A stretch of DNA of 64,000 bases, from contig NC_030858.1 of the NCBI RefSeq assembly GCF_000208745.1, forward strand, positions 36,733,283-36,797,282, written 5' to 3'. This DNA comes from Theobroma cacao (taxonomy: Eukaryota; Streptophyta; Magnoliopsida; Malvales; Malvaceae). Positions 11,976 to 23,491 of this stretch are shown here, one piece after another. Position numbers and translations under genes: made by a program. Positions within the stretch are counted from its first letter, which is position 1; every line of letters starts with the position of its first letter. The notes under the pieces were generated by a model. It saw only the letters and a list, made by a program, of their open reading frames with translations, was not told the DNA's origin and ran no database searches.

Positions 11976-13099
11976 CCTGTTTATTCATCATCATTTTTTT
12001 ATTATTATTTTTATTTTTTTATTATTTTTATCTATTTTTTATTTTTTTATTTTTTTTATTTATTTTTTTTAAAGTAGGTGTCTACAACATTATATTTTTA
12101 ATTTTTTGATTATTTTCATATTAGAGCATAAAATCAGATCCCAACATTTACAGACAAAATTAGCTTACTAACAACTGCCAACCGTTGCAGCATTTCACAT
12201 TATCAGATATCTGTCACGAAAGTCACTTCATATATAGTCAAGTACCTTGCATATTTCTCTTTAACCAAAACAATCTTTTACTGTAAACCAGATAGACCCT
12301 TGGCTTACAAGACCACCCTAATTTTTGGAAATGTCAAAATAAAAAGAAAGAAAAAACTATAGCAGTCATTTTGTCTCACTACGTTACATCCTCACGTGAA
12401 GTTGTGCGAATTATGGCTGCTCAATTAGTTGAATGCAATAATAGTCTCCACCAAATATTTTGGAGGATTTCGCCTTAATCAACTTAAAATTAATGGCGGC
12501 ATACAAGTGGTCAAGTTCTTCTTATGCTATAAAAGGAACATGGATTTGGACAAGGGGTTGTTTGATCTTTCTTTCCCTTATGTGCAATCTTGGTTCTTAA
12601 GCTAAACAAAAATAGTTGTTTCATTTTTTCTTTTTGGTTCGGCATAGATGTTGACAAATCTACTCCAAATTAAATTGAAGAGTGTGTTTCAAGCCCAAGC
12701 TAACTTTGCTGAAATCAGTGAGTTGTCGTGTTATTTTAGCTTGCAGCTGATACCAGAGCTAAGCTTGGATGCTGGTTAAAAGTTGCTGATGATGAGCCTT
12801 TTACAAATGAATTCCCTTTGCTGGTTTTGGGGTTCAACCCTTTTAGTTTGATCTTCAATGGTGTTACCCTGTTAAAATACTTGATTGTAAAGATTCACAA
12901 GGAAAATGCTTCACTGTTAAGATATTGTAGTTTGAAATCTTGAAAGAATTTATCAAACAACATTTCTTTTTTGTAAAATTTAATGTTCAGTAAATGTTAG
13001 AACGCTTGAAACGGATAGGCATAACATATTCATATCAAAGGTAAAATATCTTAATTTTTTTATCATAATTATACGAGAGTCTATTAGTATTTAAAATAG

Positions 13100-13620
13100 A
13101 TAGTTTTTTAATTTTTAGTTACAATCAAAATAGACAGTTCATCTCAAAAAATATCCTTCACGAGATGCATAAATCTTGCTGTTAGTCAATCGTTAATATT
13201 TTTTATTGTTTGATGACATAGTAATATTTTTAAGATAATTTTACCCTTCATTAATTTTAAAAATTATTATTATATAAATTATAATTTTTCATTTTAAAAA
13301 TTCTCTCTTATTAAAAAAATTCTCTCCTGGTCGACCCTCCCACGATCGAATCTAGCCAAGGAGCGTCAAATGTGGTCAGATCGAGGGAACGCCAATCTGG
13401 TGCTCTCATGAGGAGATTTGGCTGGATCTAGCTATCTGGTGCTCTCATGAGGAGATTTGGCTAGATCTAGCATTCCATAGCTAGATTCGTTCACGTCGAT
13501 CGGTTTGAGAAAAAAGAAAAGGGTACAGATAAAAAAGTATTTTAGATATTTTACGTTTAAGTATTAACGTCGATTACAAGTTTGAGATAGATTGTTCATT
13601 TTGAATATTACTAGATCCGT
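13100..13620 (+). repeat. Dispersed repeat, longest copy in the window
   Basis: The left part (13100-13320) resembles 39315-39485, sharing TTCACGAGA, TAGTCAAT and TATATAAATTATAATTTTT. The right part (13490-13600) resembles 46505-46625, sharing CGATCGGT and AAGTATTTTAGA. Non-coding; likely a non-autonomous element of unknown class. Confidence 0.6.
13395..13472. repeat. Tandem duplication, 2 x 39 bp
   Basis: Units 13395-13433 and 13434-13472, both starting ATCTGGTGCTCTCATGAGGA, differ at very few bases. It lies inside the dispersed repeat. Confidence 0.9.
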
Positions 13621-14417
13621 GTATAATTATAATTAAAAATTAAAAATATCAATATATGTTACCCTAGTATGAATGTCGTTGAACAAACTTAACCATCTAT
13701 AGAATTAGCTTCCGAGTAACTCCGAGCCTTACTCAAGCTCACATGTTTTTGGGTAATTTTCAGGTTCAAAATTGAAATTTATGTTACATGGAAGTATTTG
13801 CCAAGAGGCAGGAGGAGCTCAGCTGCACCTCAAATTTGTTGGAGCAGATCCAACTTTTGTTTTTTGGGCACTTAGCCCACCATATTGGGCAACAGAAAAG
13901 AGGTATTGAAGAAAGGTCCTGGTCACTCTAACCCAAGTTTTGATAGCAAGGAAGGCCCATTTTACGCACAGTTTGTCGTCCCCATAAATTTCATTATCAT
14001 TTTCATAAAAGCATCATAATTATGAGCTTTGATTACAAATTAAATTGATGGCTAATGACATTAGGTTGATGGGATTTGATTGAGATTACCATTTCCATGG
14101 ATCCCATGCCATGGGAATTGGATCAATCAAGTAACCATAATAAAAAGAACAAGAAAACGTGCCTAGGTTGTCAAATTATTCTCTTCAGGCAAGTATCTGA
14201 TCGCTGACAGGATCAAAATCTGGGTATAATTACATTTGCTTTGCACCTTTGAAACCTGAATTGAAATTCATGTTGTCTTTTTACTTTCGAAGATTTCTTA
14301 GGATTAAACGAAAAAAAATAACAATAATAAAGTTGTTTACTTGTCAAATTTTTCCTTGAAAACTTTCATCGAGCACTAGGCGGCGAAGTCGTGAACTTTC
14401 CATTAAAATTTCTCAAA

Positions 14418-17400
14418 ATGGAGAAGGAAGCGATTGATGGGTGTTCTTCTCTTGCTTACAAGCTTTTATTCTCATGCCCTTTTGGTCTTTCTCCACCACA
14501 GGTTTTAACTTCTTTGCTTTCCTTCTCTTTTGGTCTTTAGAGTTCATTTTCTTTCACCAAATTATAAATATTCCTTGTGATTTCGTTTGTTGGTTTGGTG
14601 GATGAAGCTGTCAGTGGTTTTCGACGAATCATACGATAGAATTCCTCATTCAGACATAAGTTTGGAGAACTCCATTTCTGAGGTGAACTTCAAATTATTT
14701 AAGTTTTTGATAGTCAAGTTCTTTTTTTTCTCTAATGTTCTTCTCTTTTTTCCTTAGATATGGGATCTGAGGGTTCAGAAAAATGCATCTTTATTCAATG
14801 GCAAGAAATTTAGGGTATGTTTTGACCCTGCTTACCTCTTATGCTTTAAACTTTTAGCTCTCAGGGCACTCTATTTCATTAATTGAGATGCAGGGAAAGA
14901 AAATTTGATACAATTGCTGTAATACGATAATTTCAAAAAAAAAAGTCTGTAATACTATCATGCCTGAACATTCATGAAGTTATTTCGTTTTGATAAATTT
15001 TCTTTTGAATTAGCATCCATTATTGTTGGCATTTTGATAATTTTACAGTATGGAGGATATAGTCAGAAGAGTGGAGATGGATCAAACCAAGAATCATACG
15101 TATGCCTTCACCTTGGGTTGACAGATTATAGGTCTCTCCTTCACTCTATTTGTTTATGAGTGCATTTAGTTATTCATGCTGCATATGCTCTAACTTCACT
15201 ATCGTTTCGATTTTGTAATGTCTGTATTAACCCATTTTGGTAAAGCATGACATCCATTGCAAAAGCATTTACTTGTATCATATCTTATTGATGGGTCTTC
15301 TTATATAAATAATGATTCAGTACCCTTTACTTTATACCAGAACTTTCGTGGGAACAAACTTGAATCCTTCGTGGGAAAAATTCTTGGTTGCATCAGAAGG
15401 TATCTCAATACGAATTTACAATATTCACTGAAGATGAGCTTCTTCCTCCTTGTTCTTCTTGTTATAGCAGTTAACACAAATTGATATAGCATGCAAACCC
15501 ACAAATTTGTCTCTATTTGTGAAGTCCTAAATCTTCACAAAATAATCAGCTAACAACCTAAATTATGATAGAAATGAAACTGTTCAGTATTTTCCAATTT
15601 TTAGTAAAGACAGTCTCCAAGAAATCAATTCCCCAGTAAAAGGCATCAATTAATACATTTTATTAATTTCTTGGTGCTGAGTGTTACTTTTTTATTAAAA
15701 CTACGTAATACTTTGTGTAGCTAAGTTTTAACTTTGATGTTACAAACACAGCTGCAAACTTTTTGATTGTTTAATTGTACATGCGGTTCCATATCTCTTG
15801 ACCAGTAGCTTTACTATTCTGCAGATGACTCAACACGGTGTCAACACACCTCAAGCCCTCTAGGTAATGGTGCAATTGTGGAGACATCTGACAAGAAAAT
15901 AGTAGTGCTGCAAAGAAGTAACAATGTTGGTGAATTTCCTGGGCATTTTGTTTTCCCAGGAGGCCACCCTGAGGTAATAAATATCAAATGGAAAATAATA
16001 CATTTGCACACTTTTTGATAGCAAGGTCCTGTTATTCTTTTGCAGACAAATTAATAATACCATGCTCATCCGCATTCATTGGTGTATTTGTACTTTTCTT
16101 TGGTCTGACAGCCTCAAGAAGTTGGCATAGAAACCCATGAATACGGTAAGGACTCAAAAGATTCTGAGCTTGTTAATAAAAGGGTTTCCCAAGAGATGTT
16201 TGATAGCATTATTCGTGAAGTTGTTGAGGAAATTGGAGTACCAACTACATCCCTAGTAAGTGACAGTTAGTTTGTCGTTGGTGCTGCTTCTTTTAATCCA
16301 TTGTTATGAAGTTATGGTTAATTTTAACTGTCAAAATATTGGGAATACAGCTCTGCTAGTCATTTTATTTATGAAGGACACAATTTGAAGAAAATAATAT
16401 TTAGACCTTACAACTGTTTAAGTCTGAAATTCATAGTAGATGAGGTTGAATATCTAGTCCTTGACACAAGACCCTTCGAGGAAAAGATATACACTTCGCC
16501 CAAGTAGGCTGTCATTGTTGTAGCTTTATTTTGTCAACAATAATTGCATTTTTCCATCAAAGTCTGTGCCCAAAAAAAAAAACCGAAGAAGACCCTATCA
16601 TGATTCATCTTGAGACAGTTGAAAAACAACTTTGTTATAACTTTGTTATTTTCTTTTAGCTGTCATCTCAGTTTCTTTATTGAGTTAATAGCTTTTTTTC
16701 TGTTCAATGAAACCATATTGCTGGCCTTAGTTGCCTTCATGGTTTCTAATGCAGTATGTTTCCCTTGATTGATTTTCTTAATGTTCATGCGTAATTTCAT
16801 CCTCTCCTTGAAAAATATTTGATATTGGCTTTAATATTTTTTCTTCTTGCAGTCAGATCCACTTTTTATTGGCATATCTCGCAGGGTTTTGAATGTTAGA
16901 CCAGCTATCTTTTTCTTTATTAAATGTAGTCTTCAATCAAAAGAAATTCAGCAGCTGTATTCTAATGCTCAAGATGGCTATGAATCCACTCAACTTTATA
17001 CAGTCTCAATGGTCAGTCCTCCTCTTGTTTTCTTCTTTTGAAATGTTAGAATTTGATTCATTTTTGCAGAAATTGCTGGGTTTTATTTATTTATTTTTTA
17101 AACTACTAGTCAAAATCTTGTCAATATTTTGGTGGTGGCCATGGTGGCTCATTTTTTCGGTGTTGTGGTTCAATAGTGCTCTTGTGATGTCAATTTTGTA
17201 GCAAAACCTTTGGTAGTGGCCGTGGCATAGCATGCACTGGTTGAAAGTGAAGGAGGGGTCGATTTTAAAGTGTGGTAGGGCTTAAAGTTGACTGGAGTGT
17301 TTCTTACCCTCTACGCCCTTTTCACCTGCTGGGGACTATGCTGTAGAGTAAAAACCTTTCTTTTCAAAAGTTGAATGGACAGTTTTAAAAGCTGAGTCTT

Positions 17401-17612
17401 CGAGGATTGAGTCAAATATCCCAACTAAGAGCTTTGTATTGTACTACTCAGAGTTAATAAATTTATATTCTTTTTATCTTTTAAACATGTTATTGCATTT
17501 TGTTTCTGATAATCAGATTGAACTAGAGCGTATGGCATTAAAAATGCCTGGCTGCCATCAAGGTGGATTTGCTCTCTATAAGCTGATGGTTGGAGCCTCG
17601 ATGAATATCTGA
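14418..17612 (+). CDS. NUDT9: Nudix hydrolase, plant NUDT9 type
   Basis: Hydrolase of nucleoside diphosphates linked to another moiety; related to animal NUDT22-type enzymes (family inference). Nine exons join in phase: 14418-14501, 14608-14682, 14758-14814, 15049-15131, 15341-15399, 15825-15973, 16112-16255, 16853-17011 and 17517-17612, giving 301 aa, close to the known plant protein. It opens MEKEAIDGCSS and carries SCPFGLSPPQ, YGGYSQKSGDG and LGLTDYR. The Nudix region has VFPGGHPE (about residues 162-169) and REVVEEIGV (204-212) with the catalytic glutamates. The two halves are split by an intron and an insert of roughly 25 residues compared with the usual G-x5-E-x7-REUXEEXGU spacing. No targeting peptide or membrane segment is obvious, so cytosolic. 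The C-terminus GCHQGGFALYKLM is family-typical. No lesions. Confidence 0.88.
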
Positions 17613-17778
17613 TGATGGTTCATAGCTTACTGGTCTATTCAAGATTTCACCAATCCATTTTCAGAAGCTCTCAGATTTAAATTTATTACTTCAGTTTGTA
17701 ATCTTTGTATCTAGAAACATTCCTTTCATAATATGGTTGCAAAAGGACAAAGTCATGCTCGAATGTATCACTCTATTT

Positions 17779-18161
17779 TTATTTTTATTTTTTGAAATGC
17801 AGAATTCATTCATAAAGTAACAAAGCTACATCCAAAAGGAGGAGAAAACCTCCAGGAAAAGCTGCACAATTACAAAATATCAATTCTGCAGCAACAAGAC
17901 CAACCCCTGCCTTCCCCAGAAAAACAGCATATACATCCCCCATCAAACAAAAAGAGGTTAGCAAACCTCAATCAAACAGGCAGAGGTGATTTTGTCAAAC
18001 ACAAAAACCAGATCCACCCACGGAACCAAAATTCGTACTAAGAATCAGCAAAAGAAAAGAATCTATGCTGAACTCACAAGTCAAGGTTTTCTTGTGCTGA
18101 ACACACAAGAAAATAAAGGATCTTATTTATCATAGAATCTGTGCACTTAGCCAAGGCTCTC
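17779..18161 (-). mobile_element. 5'-truncated LINE 3' end with target-site duplication
   Basis: The insert is flanked by a perfect 19-bp direct repeat, CGAATGTATCACTCTATTT, at 17760-17778 and 18162-18180. On the minus strand it ends in an A-rich tail (the T-rich tract at 17779-17793) preceded by a GTAGCTTTGTTACTTTATGA-type 3' end, typical of plant LINEs. Only ~380 bp remain, without coding sequence. It landed just downstream of the Nudix gene; the intact duplication implies a fairly recent insertion. Confidence 0.85.
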
Positions 18162-18404
18162 CGAATGTATCACTCTATTTCCGTCTTAAGTTTGCTATTT
18201 AATGTGGAAGCAACATTAAATTCATAAAAATTTTGGTGAAGCAATAATATCATTTTAGTTTTATCAACTCACACTATGGTAAATTCATTTCAAACTACTG
18301 CTTTCAAGGGATTTCCAACCTAGTTGTATGCAGTCTGGTGTCTGTTACAAATTATGGACATTCAATAGATGCTATATATGTAGGAATCAGAATAAACAAG
18401 ATAG

Positions 18405-18805
18405 TTTTCCTTGGATCCATCTGAAAGTAGAAAACCAAAGGAATTACTTATTACCCCTATTGAGGAAAGTTTCTTCTGCTGGATTGCAAAATTTCTTGAA
18501 TCTGACTTGCGTTGTACTGGAAACGGACTTCCCAGCTTTTCTCGAAGAAGTATCAGGGTAATTCAGGCATCTTGCCTTTTGACAAACATTGTCTATCTCC
18601 AACAAGTTAACATGATCAACTTTCTTTGGACCAGAAACTCACTCTAGAAGAGTGTGCTTGGGCAGGATGGCTTCAGTCAAGAGTGGGACCATCTATATTG
18701 GACCATAGCTTTCTACTTTATGTGTTGAAATTAGATTGGATTAAAGAATTCTGTCATAACTCAAGAGTTATGTTTGAATTGTGTTCTTATTTTGGGTTTG
18801 CTTAG
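18405..18805 (+). pseudogene. C-terminal remnant of an unidentified plant gene (two exons)
   Basis: Exon A, about 18405-18557, reads DPSESRKPKELLITPIEES then FFCWIAKFLESDLRCTGNG. It ends at a GT donor (AGG|GTAATT). A 77-bp intron leads to CCAG|AAACTC, and exon B (18635-18805) continues in the same phase with LTLEECAWAGWLQSRVGPS and ends LCSYFGFA-stop. The frame, splice sites and amino-acid composition look like a genuine conserved gene end. The upstream acceptor is weak and the complete Nudix gene lies just upstream, leaving no room for a full N-terminus. I therefore read it as a truncated duplicate. I do not recognise the family. Confidence 0.5.
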
Positions 18806-19220
18806 TTAGTTAGTAGGTGTCTGAAGTTTGATAAATTTTCTCACCATTTAAATAAATAAATGTAATTGTCTTCACATATGCAGCTTGAGAGGAAATGATA
18901 GCTAAGAACTTTACAGTTTTGTCATTGAATTTGAGATGGTTTGTACAATAGGAAGTCATCATCAGCTACTTGAGCAGTTTAAAGCGTTCATTGTAATCAA
19001 ACTTGTGTCTTCCGTTCATGGCGGGACCCATGAAAATTTAGCTTCCAACCACCGAAAGAAAGCTGCCCCACTTGCTGATGAAAAGTAAGAAAGTTTCCAA
19101 CCCTGCTGATCAAAGTCAAAAGTTCTCTTCTTAAGATTTGGTCAGTGAGAAGTACAGCAAAGGAGTATCTTATCACTACCATAGTTTTGTTTTAACATGG
19201 CTAGCTACCTTATCATGTAT

Positions 19221-19623
19221 CTATAGTTTGTGGCTACATAAAATCAGTGAAAATTTACACATTATTCTGAAGAATTCTTGTGCCTGATCATGTTCAGATG
19301 TTTCCTTTACATTCCTGATCAAGTTCTTTTGTTCTTTTACTGAGAACAGAGCTTCTGATGTAGAAGATTCCTTATTATCTTGTTGTTCCAGGCTTGTTTT
19401 TTGACTGATGTAGTCCCCATTCTTACCGACCGTGTTGAGGGGATCTCCCCACTGCATTTGATAAATGCCATTGGTTGCATTAATTGATTACTCTGCCCCC
19501 CAAAAAGGTTATAATTTTCCAGCACAAAACTTCTCTTCTCGTTTTGATGGACCAAGGCGTCAGCACCCAACATTCCAAGACTATATCTGCTGCTTGGGAG
19601 CTGTTTAGACAGATTGACCTCTT
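19221..19623 (-). pseudogene. Unidentified coding remnant with a frame change
   Basis: On the minus strand a good splice acceptor (pyrimidine tract, then CTACAG) at 19624 opens a coding-like exon. It reads EVNLSKQLPSSRYSLGMLGA and continues GGQSNQLMQPMAF. Around 19440-19480 the sensible reading moves to another frame (QWGDPLNTVGKNGDYISQK, then KEQKNLIRNVKETSEHDQ) and runs to a stop at 19221. This suggests a last exon with a small indel, or an unseen intron. No upstream exons found. Family unknown. Confidence 0.4.
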
Positions 19624-21158
19624 CTGTAGTTCATTGAAAAAGAAATAAACATGAAATATTCATCCTTTATTTCTCTCTCCAAGCCACAGCCATGAACCAT
19701 TTGTTACCTCTTTCCTAGTAGGACCCCTCCAAGTCAAAAAAATCAATCTTTCGACTTTATCCGATGTCTCCAATTCAATAATACAAAACTTCCATATTGC
19801 ACTGTTTTAACCATTAAAATGGATTTTTTTTATTGAAGTGGTGATAACAATATTTTCATGTCAATTTTAAAATCTTAACATGATATCAGAATAGACGTTG
19901 TTCCTATTCATTGACTTTTTTATAATTTATGTCAAATGAAAAGTTTATAATTCATTTTTTACCTAAAAATTCAACACCTTTGTTAGCTCTCTTTCCTCTA
20001 CATATTGATCATGCCGATGACAAAACCTATTTTTATCTGGAGAGTCAAAGGTCAACAAAAGCCTGGTTATTCTCTCAAAGCAATATGTTCATAGTTTTTA
20101 AATATGCGTATATCAGTCCATCTGCCTTTGGTGTAAGAAAAGAATGACAACAACATTATATGTGCAGTGATTTAAGCAAAAGACACCCAGATGACATAAA
20201 CCATGTCTGGAAACAGCACGTGCGTTGGTGGCGCTGACTGGCTGATTCCCATTTGTCCTGGAGCCAAACCCAATTTGCTTTCAATTTAACCATGTGAAGG
20301 GAGAACTGCAGGGGTGGCCTGGTTTTGGACTATACCATGGATGCTTGCCCTCCATGTGAGATTTAAACCATACTTTTCTCAATCTGCTTTTAAGCATAAA
20401 ACCCCAAAAAAGCCATTGAGGGTAAACAAATCTCCTCAGATTTTTTTTAAGCAATCAGTGAAGGCCTTTTTTGATTCCTTCAATGTGAAGTAGTTGCTTT
20501 TCCCCCCCTGTAATTTGATTGTAATGCTGCTGCCCTTTCCTTTTTGATGCCTCATCTCTTGCACCTTTTGCTGCTTTCAGATATGTATATTTGTTTAATG
20601 GTTTATGGAGATTGCATAGCAACTGTAGGGTGAAAGTTAAACAAGGGATGGCCGTTTCTTTGAACATACAATAACCCATGAAATTAAGCAATTGGTGCAA
20701 TCTCTCTCTTTTTTCTTTGAAAAATGGTCCCCTGATAATGGATCATAAATGTATAACTTTTCAAACGTGTAAAATGATTTTTTGCAATTCAATATCTCTT
20801 TTTTTCTTTGAAAAATAGTAATAATTTATTATTGTTATTATTGATCTTGAAAAAAAATCTCTTAATCGAAATTAAACAGATCTATATAACTACTGTGTAT
20901 TACAATATATTCAGTGATTGATGGTAAAAAAAAAAAAAATTTAAAAACTCTTTAAATAGAGATTTTACAAATTGACGTAAAAAAATTTATTTCATGGATT
21001 TCCCTATTGATAATTTTAAATTAAACTTGAATTATATGTGTTTAGAAAACAACAAAAGTGATTTTGTTTTTGAAAAGTTTGATGAGATTAAAGGTGTGTT
21101 TCATGTTTTAAAGAACTATATCCTAAGTGTAAATTTATATTTTTTGAACCACTTTTAA
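19624..21158. other. Intergenic, no gene seen
   Basis: AT-rich; a 72-codon frame at 19929 and an 81-codon frame at 20455 (minus) have no domain, splice context or coding character that I can support. Homopolymer A tract near 20926. Confidence 0.45.
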
Positions 21159-21407
21159 TTAGAATAAAGATGGACGATAATCCATGGAGTGGTGAAGTCG
21201 AAGACGAGAACCTCCTTCCTTGATGGCCACAAACTCTTCCAGGCTACTCGTAATAGGTCCAGCAGGACCTATTGATAGCCCCTTTAAAACTTGTTTATTC
21301 GTTTCTTGTAATGTTCCGTTCACATTAATGTAGCTTGACCTTTCACTTTGCTCTATGGTTTTCTCAACTTGGATCATTGCACCCAATCTACTGTGTCTCG
21401 ACGCCAC
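21159..21407 (-). pseudogene. Possible exon remnant, unidentified
   Basis: A minus-strand frame reads SRLGAMIQVEKTIEQSERSS, then KGLSIGPAGPITSSLEEFVA, ending YRPSLF-stop. A possible acceptor (TCACGCAG) lies just upstream near 21410. Composition is protein-like and less AT-biased than its surroundings, but there is no recognised domain or neighbouring exon. It may be a terminal exon fragment or chance. Confidence 0.25.
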
Positions 21408-21778
21408 CCTGCGTGATCCATGCTACCACCAAATAAAACACCATATTCATATAATAATATTGCATGATAATGACATAAACCTGATCGCCTTAGGACAAAA
21501 ATTTGACTTTATCGTCTTCGTAATTGAAATAAAAAGTTCTTGAATTTGTCACGCAAATAATATCAACGAGTTTCATCCATTAAAATAAATGACAAAATTA
21601 AACAATCATAAACACAACAACTATCTAATCACAATGTGTAATATATTTGACTATGTGATTTAACCTATGTCACAATACCATTTTACATGATAATGAATTT
21701 TACCTAATGCATTTTCACTAACAAGAATATTCAATTTTATTAATTAATATCTCCTATTATGATATTTTTCTATCGTGC

Positions 21779-21794
21779 GTGTGTGTGTGTGTGT
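21779..21794. repeat. (GT)8 microsatellite
   Basis: Pure GT dinucleotide run preceded by an interrupted GTGC unit; likely length-polymorphic. Confidence 0.9.
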
Positions 21795-23431
21795 TATGAG
21801 CACGGGGAGTGCTTAGAGATAGTAATGGTATTGTAATAAGTCTGTTTTTTGATGATGAATAAGATCATAATTATGAAGTCATGGATTTTATAAAAAATTT
21901 GGGCTGATATTGACAAATTATAACAAATAACCGATGAAGTAAATTTACAAAAAAATTAATTACTTTGCGGACGCATTTACAAAAATGAAAATGAATCGAC
22001 TTAACATGTTCGATGAGTCTTGGTGATCGAATATATGCGGCAAGAATTATTTTGCTCTTTGCTAAAATCAAGGCAAAAAACAATTCTGGAATCTGAAATT
22101 AAGGCAAGTCCTGTTCGTTTTTGGTCGTTTGTTTGGTACATATATACATATGGTTAGAATTAGAATATCTCGTTATCTGTTAATTGGATAGTCCCATTAT
22201 GGTCTGTGCCAGTATTTGTCGGGCATTAACGCGTGTGGCGCGTGGGTGTTCCCGTGAATAATTTTCGAAATGGATTTAATTTGGGAATTTGGGGAATTTT
22301 GTTTACCATTGGTGTGGTCACCACTCACCAAAGTTGGCGTTTCGGGGAGTCAGTCCAAAACTGCACTCGCCTGTTCTACCGCGTGGACCCCACGTAAGGA
22401 CCCATCGGCTTTTTTTGGGGAGCTTGGTCAGCTTTGTGTCATTCCTAATCTTCACATCTGCAATCATTGTGACACTTTGGATTACTAAATGTATTTAGTA
22501 ATCTAATTGACTAATGATTAAGCTCCCGTCATTTCTTTCTATTTTTTGCTTTGAATTAGTCTATTTTTTCCACATGAAAAATCAATTTAATAATATTTTC
22601 GTCTCAAATTTTCTACATATTTATTTTCTCAAGAAGGTTTTTTTTATAGTTTTTGTTAAAAAACATATTTTTCATGCAATTAATAATTTCAAATAAAAAT
22701 CACGTTAACCCATCATGAAATAATTTCAAATAAGAAATTAAAATTGATCCTAATAACTAATTAATAGTAAAAAATATTGAGATTATATCAAAAACTAAAA
22801 AAGATATTAACTATTATAATTAGTCAAAAAAGGATTTTACCAATAAAAAAATTTTTAATTTATTTAATTTTTATATTGACATAATATGTTAATTTAAATA
22901 TGTAAAGATATCTAGATGCTGTTGGTGTACTAATGAAGTCTTGCCTTTTTGAAAATCCTATGTGCCTAACTTCTATCCCTTTTCTCTCCCCGTGGAAAAT
23001 ATAAGCAATTATGGGAAAAGCTAGCTCACCACCCTCTCTTCATTTTGCAGCAATATAGTTGCAAGATTTATAAGAAAAAAAAAAAAGGACCTTATTTTGA
23101 AGCAATATGCAAGTATGGGTATTATGACTTTGATTAGTAATCATTAAATAGTATTCTTTCAATAAAATAAGCTACGTGTTTAAAATTATTTTCTCGTGTT
23201 ATTTTATACAAAAAAATAACGATATTATCATAAAAAAATGGCATTTTTAATCAAGAATTTGAAAAAAAAAAAGAAAAGAGAGAAGAAACTTTGTCTAGAG
23301 TCTTGTCCTTTATGTAATCGTTTTCCATATAAATAAAGACTTCATTTTGGACCAAGATATAAACCACCGTATTATTCGAATTAAAATCAAATTTGTGTTT
23401 TTTTATAGAATATTTAATTTGAAGCAAAAGT

Positions 23432-23491
23432 AAAAGCATAAATCACATGTTTGAGTTTAACAAAAGCATAAATCACATGTTTGAGTTTAAC
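23432..23491. repeat. Exact tandem duplication, 2 x 30 bp
   Basis: Units 23432-23461 and 23462-23491 are identical, both beginning AAAAGCATAAATCACATGTT. Non-coding; no divergence, so recent or an assembly effect. Confidence 0.95.

Larger units (their letters stand above)
11976..14417. other. Intergenic region before the Nudix gene
   Basis: Begins with a T-rich low-complexity tract (11994-12070). The remainder is AT-rich except for a repeat near 13.1-13.6 kb listed separately. No gene or RNA gene recognised. The 5' leader of the Nudix gene lies near the right end. Confidence 0.5.

Noticed and set aside
19929..20147. 72-codon plus frame
   Set aside because: No domain, no splice context, and no relation to nearby remnants.
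22270..22498. Overlapping short frames in a GC-richer patch
   Set aside because: Two frames overlap with equal plausibility and neither has a recognisable motif or splice sites.
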